Positions 33,681 to 43,595 of a stretch of DNA of 64,000 bases are shown here, in pieces; the stretch's first letter is position 1; every line of letters starts with the position of its first letter. The notes below the pieces were generated by a model. It was not told the origin of the DNA. It searched no databases and saw only the letters and a list, made by a program, of their open reading frames with translations. This DNA comes from Butyrivibrio sp. X503 (GTDB lineage Bacteria > Bacillota > Clostridia > Lachnospirales > Lachnospiraceae). The DNA is taken from contig NZ_RAIQ01000010.1 of the NCBI RefSeq assembly GCF_003625475.1, positions 39,489-103,488 on the forward strand, given 5' to 3'. A program made the position numbers and the translations under genes.

Positions 33681-34820
33681 TCACTCGTAGTGAAACTCTT
33701 TTGTTTCTGTTCCTACTTTGTAATATAAAGTCTTAGTCTTTATGTCTAAAGACTGAAACTCACCCTCATGAAGAACCGCATATCTGTCATCTGTCGCCGT
33801 AAAATCAATTCCGGTATTCTTGTGATCGTAGTAAATAGTCAAAGGATGCATATCGGAAAATTCAGGCTCACGATCCGCCGAAGTCATCATAAAATACTGA
33901 AGATCGGTGCCCGACTGATCGGGAAGTCCCCAGGTAGGATCGATAAAATATCCCACTCCGTCAATAGTCACGTATGTCCATGCATGCCCCTCTCCGAAGA
34001 CATTTCCCTCGTATTTCACCGCATCTACTCCGCACTGAAGAAGCAGATAGTTATACACTGAGCTCAGATCGTCACAGACACCTTTTTTATCCCTGAAGGT
34101 TCTGTAAGTACCGTATGTTCCCGCAGGAAGATCATTCATTTTACTAACATCGCAATACTGCAGCTCCTCATAATCATAAGCATAGTTATTTACCATGTAT
34201 TCATAAAGAGCGATGCACTTCTCGAAATCAGTGTAATCCTTGTCGACATTTTCATTTACAATGTCCATGACTGTCTTCTCAAATTCTTTTTGCTTCTTTA
34301 CAAATTCATCTTTCGGAATCTCATAGGTAATATGTCCCACGCCATCCGTATATCCGTCTGTAAAATTCATTTCAGTATTATGTCTGGCTACAGGCATATA
34401 TTCATCCAGAGGCGCTCCGCTGAAACACCACTCATATATCTCCCTACTCGGACACTCAAAAGTATCTTCACCTGCCCTTAGGGCATCACACAGTTTAAAA
34501 AACGTCTCCCACTCCTCAGCTCCGTAGGCATCATAAAGCTTTTTAGGAGAAACATGAGGGTTAAAAGAAAAATCCTCATCCGAAACCACAGACTCCTCAG
34601 AAACAGTTGAAGAATCCGAAGATGCATCTGTTGATGCGTTCGAAGCACCGTCTGTTGATGCTCCTTCCCCGGAAATTTCTGTAGAAGCTTCTGTACTACC
34701 ATCTTCCGTTGTCTGTTCATATGTTGCATTGCCGGTATTTTCAACAGGTCCCGAAGGCTTAGTACAAGCCGTCAGGATAATCCCGCAAAGTAATACTGCC
34801 AATAGATTTCTTTTTCTCAT
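33681..34820 (-). CDS. Transglutaminase-like lipoprotein, paralog 2
   Basis: The product is 379 residues. Lipobox ILTAC at residue 19, then a Ser/Thr/Glu-rich linker (about 25-85), then the paralogous body beginning FNPHVSPKKLYDAYG. Triad: KKGVCDDLSSVYNYLLLQCG, EGHAWTYVTIDG and YFIDPTWGLPD. The DNA around 34441-34530 is nearly identical to 33361-33450 in paralog 1, pointing to recent duplication or gene conversion between these two copies. Outer membrane-side location is inferred from the lipobox. Substrate unknown. Confidence 0.83.
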   Translation of the reverse strand: MRKRNLLAVLLCGIILTACTKPSGPVENTGNATYEQTTEDGSTEASTEISGEGASTDGASNASTDASSDSSTVSEESVVSDEDFSFNPHVSPKKLYDAYGAEEWETFFKLCDALRAGEDTFECPSREIYEWCFSGAPLDEYMPVARHNTEMNFTDGYTDGVGHITYEIPKDEFVKKQKEFEKTVMDIVNENVDKDYTDFEKCIALYEYMVNNYAYDYEELQYCDVSKMNDLPAGTYGTYRTFRDKKGVCDDLSSVYNYLLLQCGVDAVKYEGNVFGEGHAWTYVTIDGVGYFIDPTWGLPDQSGTDLQYFMMTSADREPEFSDMHPLTIYYDHKNTGIDFTATDDRYAVLHEGEFQSLDIKTKTLYYKVGTETKEFHYE

Positions 34821-34843
34821 AATATATTTACTCCGTTTATGTC

Positions 34844-35947
34844 TCAGGCATCATAGTGGTACTCACATGTTTCACCGCCCAATTCATAATAAACAACCTT
34901 ATTTTCAGTATCCATAGACAAGAACGTTCCGCCTCTAAGTACTTGGAATCTCTCATCAACGGCGCTATAACTCATACAGTTATTAAAATACTTATATCTA
35001 AATTTAAGAGGAAAAATCCTTTTCTTAATATTTGCCTTTCTTTCAGCGTCTGTCATCATAAAATATGTGAGATTGGCTGTATGGTTCTTGGTTGTTCCCC
35101 ATGTAGGATCTATATGATATTCGTTACCGTTAATTCTTACGTAAGACCACCTATGACCATTCGCACCATATGTCATTGCATCAACTCCGCACTGAAGAAG
35201 CAGATAAGTATATACTCCGCTAAACTCAGCACAAACGCCGCTTCTAGTCATAATACCTTTGCGGATTCCGACATCCTCACTTTTATGATCCTCGGAAAAT
35301 TCTGCTTTACCTGTTACTACATCATCCTCTTCCCAGTCGATTCCATAGTTTCGTGCTATGTAATCATAAAGTGCAAAACATTTTTCAACATCCGTATAGT
35401 CCTTGGTAACGCACTCTCTCAGAATATTTTCAACTTCCTGTTCAAATTCGCGCTCTTTTTCAACAACTTCATTCTTCGGAATCAGATAAACGATATAACC
35501 TATACCATCAGAAAAATATGAATTATTCAAATCTATATAAGGATAAGCTCCCGGAAAAAAAGCTCTCATCATGTCTAAACATAATCTAAATGTATCCTCA
35601 TCGGCACACGCAAAACCATCGTCTCCGTCTCTAACGGCATCACACAGATCGTAAAATGAATTCCATGCATCATCACCGTATGAATCATGGATCAACGGAA
35701 CATCTACATGTGGATTAAAAGAATAATAAATATCCGAAGAATTCTGCTCAATTGAATATTCCGTACCTTCCTCGAAAGCTCCGGTTACATTGGAAGATGT
35801 TTCGTTAGATTCAATTGTCACTGTTGATACTTCTGTCACAACATTATCCGTGTTTTCAATCTGCTGCTCAGTCGCTTTACCGGCGCATGCAGTCATCATC
35901 ATTCCGCACAATACTAATGCAATAATTGCTTTAAATTTCATTTTCAT
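34844..35947 (-). CDS. Transglutaminase-like lipoprotein, paralog 3
   Basis: The product is 367 residues, the most divergent of the trio and first in the transcript. Lipobox MMTAC at residue 21. Body starts FNPHVDVPLIHDSYG. Triad: RSGVCAEFSGVYTYLLLQCG, NGHRWSYVRING and YHIDPTWGTTK. It has a shorter linker and changes in the N-terminal half, so it may act on a different substrate. Its ribosome site is AAGGGG. A single TGTAACA half-site lies upstream at about 36026, reminiscent of the direct-repeat site in front of the other lipoprotein genes. Confidence 0.82.
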   Translation of the reverse strand: MKMKFKAIIALVLCGMMMTACAGKATEQQIENTDNVVTEVSTVTIESNETSSNVTGAFEEGTEYSIEQNSSDIYYSFNPHVDVPLIHDSYGDDAWNSFYDLCDAVRDGDDGFACADEDTFRLCLDMMRAFFPGAYPYIDLNNSYFSDGIGYIVYLIPKNEVVEKEREFEQEVENILRECVTKDYTDVEKCFALYDYIARNYGIDWEEDDVVTGKAEFSEDHKSEDVGIRKGIMTRSGVCAEFSGVYTYLLLQCGVDAMTYGANGHRWSYVRINGNEYHIDPTWGTTKNHTANLTYFMMTDAERKANIKKRIFPLKFRYKYFNNCMSYSAVDERFQVLRGGTFLSMDTENKVVYYELGGETCEYHYDA

Positions 35948-36070
35948 TACCCCTTTCCTTTTCCCATTTCAATTTCAAAAAAATTTATAAGCGCATTGTA
36001 TTTTTATTTCATTTTATATGTCGGGTATTGTAACAAAGTTTTTAAAAAAAAGCAAATTTTATATTATAAA

Positions 36071-36094
36071 AAGCCGGATCAAACGATCCGACTT
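36071..36094 (-). terminator. Terminator after the queuosine-salvage pair
   Basis: The stem AAGcCGGATC/GATCCGaCTT (36071-36080 with 36085-36094, one mismatch) with loop AAAC is followed on the minus strand by a T-rich run. Confidence 0.75.
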
Positions 36095-36127
36095 TCAGTA
36101 TTCATGCGAGTTTATCGTCAAAAAATA

Positions 36128-36877
36128 TTAATTATCATGTCCAACCTTATGAGCATTTTCTTCGTCCCACTCGTCATAGATATCGATGGCAGGATTTTCT
36201 TTCAGCTCACGATAACAATCACTGTTGTAAAAAGCTTCAATAGCCAAGCTGTCACGGACGGGGCCGTTTTTTACTGTAGTGTAGAGACTAAGGTTCACGC
36301 GGTCAAAGTACTTAAGTCCGGTAGCAATATCTTTTTCAAGCTGCTGCATAGTCTGGCCTTCCATTCCGAACATGATGTTTATCCATGAGAAGTGGCGGGC
36401 AATCTGCTCGGGCGTCACCCCCGGAAGGCCTTTATGAAGGATGTCCTCTCTGATGTGTTCATCGAAGGTCTCAACGCCGCAGCGAAAGATTGTTTTGATC
36501 CCGCATTGTCCAAAGAAGTCTGTGAAAAAGGGATTTGCATCTCTGTAGATGTAATGTCCTTCGAGGATAACTGTGTCTATACCTTTCTCTTTGCAGGTTT
36601 CACGAATATAATTAAGCGTTGTAAACGGAAGCTCGGTATATGACGCAGAGCATGTGACTTCCAGTATATTCGAGCCTACTTCTCTTCCCTTTACCTGCGC
36701 CAGTACTTTTTTATTTACAGTATCGCAAGCTAGTACCGAAGAAGATTTATCATCCTGATAATCACAGAAAGCGCATTTCCCCCAGGAACATCCAAGGGAT
36801 ACAAGAAGGACGTTTTCTCTTTTCATGGAGCTTGTATTCTCGTCTACAAGCTGATAGCGTACAAGATCGTAGATCAT
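36128..36877 (-). CDS. Radical SAM protein, probable queuine/queuosine salvage enzyme (QueL-like)
   Basis: The product is 249 residues. The likely cluster motif is CSWGKCAFC near residue 30, spaced C-x4-C-x2-C rather than the canonical CxxxCxxC. VETFDEHIREDIL and NIMFGMEGQTMQQLEKDI resemble the later strands of a radical SAM barrel. It overlaps the upstream queuosine-precursor transporter gene by 4 bp (ATGA), so the two are translationally coupled. In clostridia a radical SAM lyase of this context (QueL) releases the queuine ring precursor for reuse; I infer that role here from context. What else: another radical SAM enzyme of unknown substrate. Confidence 0.6.
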   Translation of the reverse strand: MIYDLVRYQLVDENTSSMKRENVLLVSLGCSWGKCAFCDYQDDKSSSVLACDTVNKKVLAQVKGREVGSNILEVTCSASYTELPFTTLNYIRETCKEKGIDTVILEGHYIYRDANPFFTDFFGQCGIKTIFRCGVETFDEHIREDILHKGLPGVTPEQIARHFSWINIMFGMEGQTMQQLEKDIATGLKYFDRVNLSLYTTVKNGPVRDSLAIEAFYNSDCYRELKENPAIDIYDEWDEENAHKVGHDN

Positions 36878-37605
36878 GCGACTTTCTCCTTGGATTCGAC
36901 AGCTTCATTATCATTTTCTTTTGACAATAAAATTCCACTGCTGCGGTTAAGAATACCTGCGAGGTATAAAAACGGTGTATCGCAGAGAGCGATCAGCATC
37001 TCGATAATTGAACCGGCCACAGCTATCTCAAGGCAATAAAGAAGCGGAAATGTTCCGATGAATGCAAGAACCGAAAAGCCGAAGTTCTCTGCGCAGTTGC
37101 AAAGAATGGTTGATATATTGTTTCTAAACCACATGTGCTTTCCGTTTGTCTTTTGCTTGATCTTCTGGTAAATGATAACGTCTACCCAGTTGGATAATAT
37201 AAACATGACGCCGGATGCAGTTGTGATCCTTACGGACATGGCAAAAATACTCTTCATTCCGGAATCTACTGTATCGTAAGAATTTGGTATAAACGCCTGT
37301 GTAAAGAGCGCAAAGATTATGTAAGCGATAAGGGCAGCTGCTGCTATCTTAACAGCGTTTTTGCTGGCTTTTTCGCCGTATTTTTCATTGAGAATGTCCG
37401 TTGTAAGGTAGGTCGAAGCGAACATGACATTACCGAGCGCAGTTGATATTCCGGCGATGTCAACTTGCTTGGAAACCTGGATATTGGCAAAAACAACGGC
37501 AAGCGCCATCCATGTGTAGAGACCGAATTTGCCGAATAGTTTGTCCATTAAAAGTACGCCGTAAAAGCACACTATCAGTTCTAAAATTCCCAAAGATATA
37601 TTCAT
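36874..37605 (-). CDS. yhhQ: Queuosine precursor transporter (VUT/YhhQ family)
   Basis: The product is 243 residues with about seven membrane helices. Family segments: VVFANIQVSKQVDI near the start, FASTYLTTDILNEKYG (the conserved D-x-L-x-E-x-Y-G motif) and NCAENFGFSVLAF. Family role: uptake of queuine or preQ0/preQ1 across the cytoplasmic membrane. Coupled by a 4-bp overlap to a radical SAM gene. No preQ1 riboswitch was recognised upstream; the leader holds several GC-rich hairpins instead. Confidence 0.88.
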   Translation of the reverse strand: MNISLGILELIVCFYGVLLMDKLFGKFGLYTWMALAVVFANIQVSKQVDIAGISTALGNVMFASTYLTTDILNEKYGEKASKNAVKIAAAALIAYIIFALFTQAFIPNSYDTVDSGMKSIFAMSVRITTASGVMFILSNWVDVIIYQKIKQKTNGKHMWFRNNISTILCNCAENFGFSVLAFIGTFPLLYCLEIAVAGSIIEMLIALCDTPFLYLAGILNRSSGILLSKENDNEAVESKEKVA

Positions 37606-37653
37606 TTCTTTATAACCTTTCTTATATGTATATGGTTGCAGGGGAAGTTAGAT

Positions 37654-37724
37654 TCGGAGCGGATTCTCGTCGCTCGCAGCGTGGATTAGGCGTATGCCCG
37701 GCGCTTCGCGCACGGATTCTCCGA
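37654..37724. other. Three-hairpin element with closing stem upstream of yhhQ
   Basis: TCGGAG (37654-37659) can close with CTCCGA (37719-37724). Inside are CGCT-CGC-AGCG (37671-37681), GGC-GTAT-GCC (37689-37698) and GCGC-TTC-GCGC (37701-37711). The direct repeat CGGATTCTC occurs at 37660 and 37713. Same plan as the elements at 21729 and 38449. The region 37606-38303 has no gene I can support. Confidence 0.4.
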
Positions 37725-37766
37725 GAATAAAGCGGCATTTCGCTCGCGAAATATTTCCTATGATAT

Positions 37767-37795
37767 AAAAAGGCTCTGCGCACAGTTACGCAGAG
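37767..37795 (-). terminator. Terminator-like hairpin, minus strand
   Basis: CTCTGCG/CGCAGAG (37774-37780 with 37789-37795) followed on the minus strand by five T. It would stop transcription arriving from the groESL side. Confidence 0.6.
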
Positions 37796-38107
37796 CTATC
37801 AGAATGTATGGTAATACACTGTTCCTAACTAGCCCTGGTTTTGTTTATCGACAGGATGGTGCAAACGAACTGTCGGGGTTACGTAATGTAACAGCCTTGG
37901 GTAGTTTACTATGGTGTGAGGATAGTGTCAAGAGGATTTTTCGGATGATTTTTTTGCAAAAGAGGTTTTGCAAGAGAGTTTTCGATGAGATTTGCAAAGC
38001 GAATCGTCGTCCGTGCACGCCAATCGCGCTTCTCTTCGATTTGACATGTCATTTTTGCCCGTATTATCAGCATTTCATTCAATATTTGGAGGAAAACGGC
38101 AGTGACT

Positions 38108-38215
38108 GAGCACGCATATCAAGCATTTCTGTTGAAACGCATGCTTTTTTGGAAAAATCGAGCACGCATATCCGCAAGAAAAGCCGTTTGGCATGTCGAA
38201 AAACGGTATTGTGAT
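38108..38215. repeat. Two diverged 52-bp direct repeats
   Basis: GAGCACGCATATC occurs at 38108 and 38160, followed by related text containing GCATG and T- or A-runs. Composition recalls the 54-bp array at the right edge of the window but the sequences are not the same. Confidence 0.3.
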
Positions 38216-38303
38216 AAGTTTTGGGGAGTAGGCCATGCCTAGGGTGCCGAATGATTCTCAGTAAATGTGTTATACAAGAAAGTGCACTGACGGAGGTAAA
38301 GAT

Positions 38304-38522
38304 ATGGAGAAATTCTTGGATACATTTATGAATAAGATGATTACCTTTTCTATAGCTCATACAATAGAAACCGCCACCACTGTTCTGCAAGTAAGCTTGT
38401 TCACTGTGGTGGCGGTTTCTATTGTCGTCCGTTGTCGTAAAGCTCGCACACTCAAAAAATCAAGCGCGCCTACGGCGCACTATAATAACAAAGAACCCCA
38501 TCATACCAAGCGAGCTTGGTGA
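38304..38522 (+). CDS. Possible small membrane protein (toxin-like), uncertain
   Basis: An ATG at 38304 follows CGGAGGTAAAGAT, a very good ribosome site, and an extended -10 (TGTTATACA at 38268-38276). It encodes 72 residues: a short amphipathic start (MEKFLDTFMNKM), a hydrophobic segment (VLQVSLFTVVAVSIVV), then a basic tail (RCRKARTLKK). This is the general shape of type I toxin or holin-like peptides. The coding region contains a perfect 20-bp inverted repeat (38361-38380/38406-38425), and its last third overlaps the 38449 element. It may instead be chance reading of a structured non-coding region. Confidence 0.35.
   Translation: MEKFLDTFMNKMITFSIAHTIETATTVLQVSLFTVVAVSIVVRCRKARTLKKSSAPTAHYNNKEPHHTKRAW
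38361..38425. repeat. Perfect 20-bp inverted repeat
   Basis: Arms 38361-38380 and 38406-38425 are perfectly complementary with a 25-nt loop that itself contains CAAG-TAAG-CTTG. There is no T-run on either side, so it is not a simple terminator. Confidence 0.75.
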
Positions 38523-38571
38523 TGGGGTTCTTCATTATTAAACCACTACGTGGTGCTTGATTTTTTGAGTG
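38449..38571. other. Four-way-junction inverted-repeat element downstream of groEL
   Basis: A perfect 17-bp closing stem (38449-38465 with 38555-38571) encloses three hairpins: GCGCC-TAC-GGCGC (38466-38478), a long arm 38491-38503/38520-38532 with inner CCAAG/CTTGG, and CCAC-TAC-GTGG (38543-38553). It begins 21 bp past the groEL stop on the minus strand. It may terminate or stabilise groESL mRNA. Architecture matches the element at 21729. Confidence 0.65.
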
Positions 38572-38592
38572 ATGAGTTTTACTCGTTATCGC

Positions 38593-40564
<1,972 letters not shown>

Positions 40565-40609
40565 TATGGTGCCTCCTTTATATAATAGGTTCTATTATCT
40601 TTTTAATTG

Positions 40610-40636
40610 TTAGCACTCTTTTATCTCGAGTGCTAA
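40610..40636. promoter_or_regulatory. CIRCE operator (HrcA binding site)
   Basis: TTAGCACTC (40610-40618), 9-bp spacer, GAGTGCTAA (40628-40636): a perfect match to the CIRCE consensus, between the promoter and the groES start. Confidence 0.97.
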
Positions 40637-40649
40637 CTCCTAAGAACAT

Positions 40650-40678
40650 ATATTAGTTATTTAGGTCTGTATGTGCAA
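40650..40678 (-). promoter_or_regulatory. Sigma-A promoter of groESL
   Basis: Minus-strand TTGCAC (40673-40678), 17-bp spacer, TAATAT (40650-40655). It places the transcription start next to the CIRCE element. Confidence 0.8.
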
Positions 40679-40969
40679 ACGCGGATATACTACGTTTTCT
40701 CGTTATATCTTTTTATTACTCTTAATTACTCTTTATTTCTTCCATTTTCTGTTATTTATCTCAAAAAGCTGCTAAAATGCTATAAATTACGCGCGTTTGA
40801 GTTTATAGTTTTATTCCCTGCGATAAGATTTATTTTAGATTTATTTTATTATAAAGAAATTGCAATTAAACGATTTACGGAGCATAATACAATTACTTAA
40901 AATACATATCAAAACACGGAGGTTTTGAAGTTTGCATGACGCAAGCGGATTGGCAAGGAGGTAATGCCT

Positions 40970-41392
40970 ATGAGTGCTAACATTTTCAGTAGCTTATCAG
41001 GTTCATATAATTATGTTAATGATATGAGCAATCTTGTATCCGACTACTCCAGCATCAAGAACGGATCTTACGGATCTTTGATGAAATCGTATGTTAAAAA
41101 AGTCGGCAATCAGAATGCGCTCGATGCGTATCGCAAGACGGGTTCGACAGCTTCTGTAGAAGCTCAGGAAAAAGAGACTGTTAAGACTCCCAAAACCGTT
41201 AAAACGGTTTCCGAGATGACAAAAGAAGCAGCTGCTACAACCACAAAGAAGACTGACAGCACCGTTAACACAGCCGATAAGTACGAGAAGCTTAAATCAA
41301 ACTGGCTTGACAATCAGCTCAAGCAGTACGATAAGGATGCGACAAAGACAACTGCAGCGGATACATCGGTATCACTGGATACTACAGTATAA
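40970..41392 (+). CDS. Small Lachnospiraceae-type protein of unknown function
   Basis: The product is 140 residues from the ATG at 40970 (MSANIFSSLSGSY), chosen because AAGGAGG is 8 nt away; the ATG at 40964 is too close. The N-terminal part YSSIKNGSYGSLMKSYVKK resembles a short conserved region I have seen in proteins of this bacterial family. The rest is Lys-, Thr- and Ala-rich and probably helical (KYEKLKSNWLDNQLKQYDKD). No signal peptide or membrane segment. It is alone, divergent from groESL, with a strong terminator. The upstream 330 bp are AT-rich and contain the groES promoter but no other gene. Confidence 0.7.
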   Translation: MSANIFSSLSGSYNYVNDMSNLVSDYSSIKNGSYGSLMKSYVKKVGNQNALDAYRKTGSTASVEAQEKETVKTPKTVKTVSEMTKEAAATTTKKTDSTVNTADKYEKLKSNWLDNQLKQYDKDATKTTAADTSVSLDTTV

Positions 41393-41446
41393 ATCAATAC
41401 GGGTTCGCTAAACAAAATCTACTGATCAGATCAAAATCTCTCATAT

Positions 41447-41480
41447 AACAAACGGCAGGATCATCTCCCTGTCGTTTGTT
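41447..41480 (+). terminator. Rho-independent terminator
   Basis: The stem AACAAACGGCAGG/CCTGTCGTTTGTT (41447-41459 with 41468-41480, one G-T) is followed by seven T. Confidence 0.92.
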
Positions 41481-41658
41481 TTTTTGTGTAGGCCGGTAGC
41501 GAGAGGGGCCACTTTTTTCGGCATTTTATTTGCTTTTTCCCCTCGATTCCTTTATAATCAGAAAATATATGGTGCATTTTTTACATAAGGGGAACACAAG
41601 TGCAGCCATACTTTTGGTAACAATACACAATTTTACGCAAAAAGGAAAGGAAGTGAAT

Positions 41659-43548
41659 ATGAACTTAAAGAAGACGAACGCTCTGCGCTTGTTCATGTCT
41701 ACCGTTGTAACCACGACAACAATGGTAATGTGTGCAGCGCCCGTACATGCCGAAAACCTCGGCTCTACGATCAGCCTTGAGGAATCAGGTGCTGAGCTTG
41801 AAAATGTCGAAAGAGGTGAATGCCCGTATACATGGGTCACCGTCAGCGATGGGGCCACTCAGGTCCTCTACCCCTCCGGAGGAATGTACAGCATCATGTA
41901 CGATCTTCGGTATTTTTCAAACGGTAATGATTTTTCTCACCAAGATTATCAGACCGCAAACGGATGCGGCGGCTACAAATCTCTATCAGAGCATCCCGAT
42001 TTTCTTAATTCATTAAAGGAAACTCTTCAGAATGCCAGAAACAGCGGCACATCTATTGTTCTTAGATTTTCTTACGCAAGTGATAACACAGCAGGAAACG
42101 AACCTTCCAAGACAGGTGAAAACGGCGCTGAGCCCGATATCGACCTTATCCTAAAGCACATCTCTGAATTAGCACCGGTAATAAATGAATATAAAGACAC
42201 TGTGCTTGCAGTTGAATGCGGAATGTACGGTCCTTGGGGCGAGATGCATACTTCAATGTACGATGAGCCTCAGTACTACAGTCAGCTTTCAAAGGCATGG
42301 CTTTCAAATCTTGATTCAAACATCAAGGTTCTCGTAAGATCACCCAAGCACCTCATGGCTCATTACGGCTTTGGTGACAAAGGTGACGAATTTGCAGCAG
42401 CTATCGATAACGGCAGCCTGAGACTTGATCCAAGACTTGGTATGTACAACGACGGTTATCTCGGTACTTCAACCGATGTCGGAACCTTCGGAGCAGAAAA
42501 CAGCGGCTCTTACATCACTCGTGAGACAGCAGCGGATCTTCTTCAGAGAATGGACACTGTTCCTTACGGCGGTGAGATGGCTTATCTTACCCTATCCGAT
42601 CTACAGAGCAACGGCTCTATCATCTACGACGAGCCCGCGCTCATGGGTGAGCTCTACATGACCCATTTATCATATCTTCACAATATAAACGAAAGCGGAC
42701 ACACTATCGCCGGCGAGCTCGATAAGCTCACTGTTTCCGAAGACTTCATTCTTCCCGGCGCTGACAAGAAAGACTTCGCACCTTACATCGACAAGTCTTA
42801 CAGAGAATTTATCCGCGATCACATGGGATATCGTCTCCTGGTAAAAGAATCTGATATGTCCGAAACCCTTGATTCAGACGGAACCTTTACTATGACAGGT
42901 GCCATCAAGAACACCGGCTTTGGTAATTTCCTTACAGATAAAAAAGCTGAAGTAATCCTTAAAAACGGCGATGACACCTTCGTTTCAAGCATTGATAACT
43001 TTAATGCAAAAGAACTAAAGTCACTCGCAACCATGAATTATGACTGGAGCTTTGAAGTACCTTCGGAACTCTCCGCCGGTAACTGGGACGTTTATTTAAG
43101 GATCAAGAACGCCACCGACACAGGCGAAACATCAAAAACAGGCATCGCCTTTGCAAACAAGGACTGCTTCGATGAGGATCTTTGCGCCAACAAGATCGGA
43201 ACGATCAGTATCTCATCTGACGACATAAAAGAAACTCCGGATCAGCCCGGCACTGATGCTTCAACTGATGAGCCCGGAGCTGCTACATCGACGGACGAGC
43301 CCGGCACCGACGCTTCTACCGACGAGCCCGGCACCGACGCTTCTACCGACGAACCAGGCACCGATGCTTCTAACGATGATCAGGGCAAAACCGACAAGGA
43401 CAAAAAAGATTCTTGTGACGGTAAGGACAAGAAAGACAAAAAAGACGACAAACACGATCATCACAAGAAAAACGACAAAAAGAACAATTACGGAAAGAAG
43501 AATTCCAAGACCTATAAATTCAAAAGATTCAAATATAAAAAGCATTAA
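41659..43548 (+). CDS. Secreted DUF4874/DUF4832 protein with repeat and charged tail
   Basis: The product is 629 residues from the ATG at 41659 (GGAAAGGAAG upstream). Signal peptide ends near CAAPVHA. Residues about 50-200 match DUF4874 (VLYPSGGMYSIMYDLRYF, and VECGMYGPWGEMHTS with a candidate acid Glu), and about 200-390 match DUF4832 (LVRSPKHLMAHYGFG, EPALMGELYMTHLSYLH). These resemble glycoside-hydrolase barrels of unknown substrate. A beta-sandwich follows (about 415-530), then five imperfect copies of DEPGTDAST, and a tail rich in Lys, Asp, His and Asn. The tail suggests cell-wall association. Confidence 0.82.
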   Translation: MNLKKTNALRLFMSTVVTTTTMVMCAAPVHAENLGSTISLEESGAELENVERGECPYTWVTVSDGATQVLYPSGGMYSIMYDLRYFSNGNDFSHQDYQTANGCGGYKSLSEHPDFLNSLKETLQNARNSGTSIVLRFSYASDNTAGNEPSKTGENGAEPDIDLILKHISELAPVINEYKDTVLAVECGMYGPWGEMHTSMYDEPQYYSQLSKAWLSNLDSNIKVLVRSPKHLMAHYGFGDKGDEFAAAIDNGSLRLDPRLGMYNDGYLGTSTDVGTFGAENSGSYITRETAADLLQRMDTVPYGGEMAYLTLSDLQSNGSIIYDEPALMGELYMTHLSYLHNINESGHTIAGELDKLTVSEDFILPGADKKDFAPYIDKSYREFIRDHMGYRLLVKESDMSETLDSDGTFTMTGAIKNTGFGNFLTDKKAEVILKNGDDTFVSSIDNFNAKELKSLATMNYDWSFEVPSELSAGNWDVYLRIKNATDTGETSKTGIAFANKDCFDEDLCANKIGTISISSDDIKETPDQPGTDASTDEPGAATSTDEPGTDASTDEPGTDASTDEPGTDASNDDQGKTDKDKKDSCDGKDKKDKKDDKHDHHKKNDKKNNYGKKNSKTYKFKRFKYKKH

Positions 43549-43570
43549 GTAATCATCATAATATCAAAAG

Positions 43571-43594
43571 AAAGGAGTGGCTAGCCACTCCTTT
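43571..43594. terminator. Bidirectional terminator between convergent genes
   Basis: AAAGGAGTGGC/GCCACTCCTTT (43571-43581 with 43584-43594), loop TA, ends in TTTT on both strands. Confidence 0.9.
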
Positions 43595-43595
43595 T

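Noticed and set aside
37606..37800. preQ1 riboswitch upstream of yhhQ
   Set aside because: Neither the short C-rich preQ1-I pseudoknot nor other known preQ1 motifs could be found; only GC hairpins are present.
37804..38109. Protein-coding gene of about 101 residues
   Set aside because: No ribosome site, unusual composition and no domain; it overlaps inverted repeats, so it is probably chance reading.
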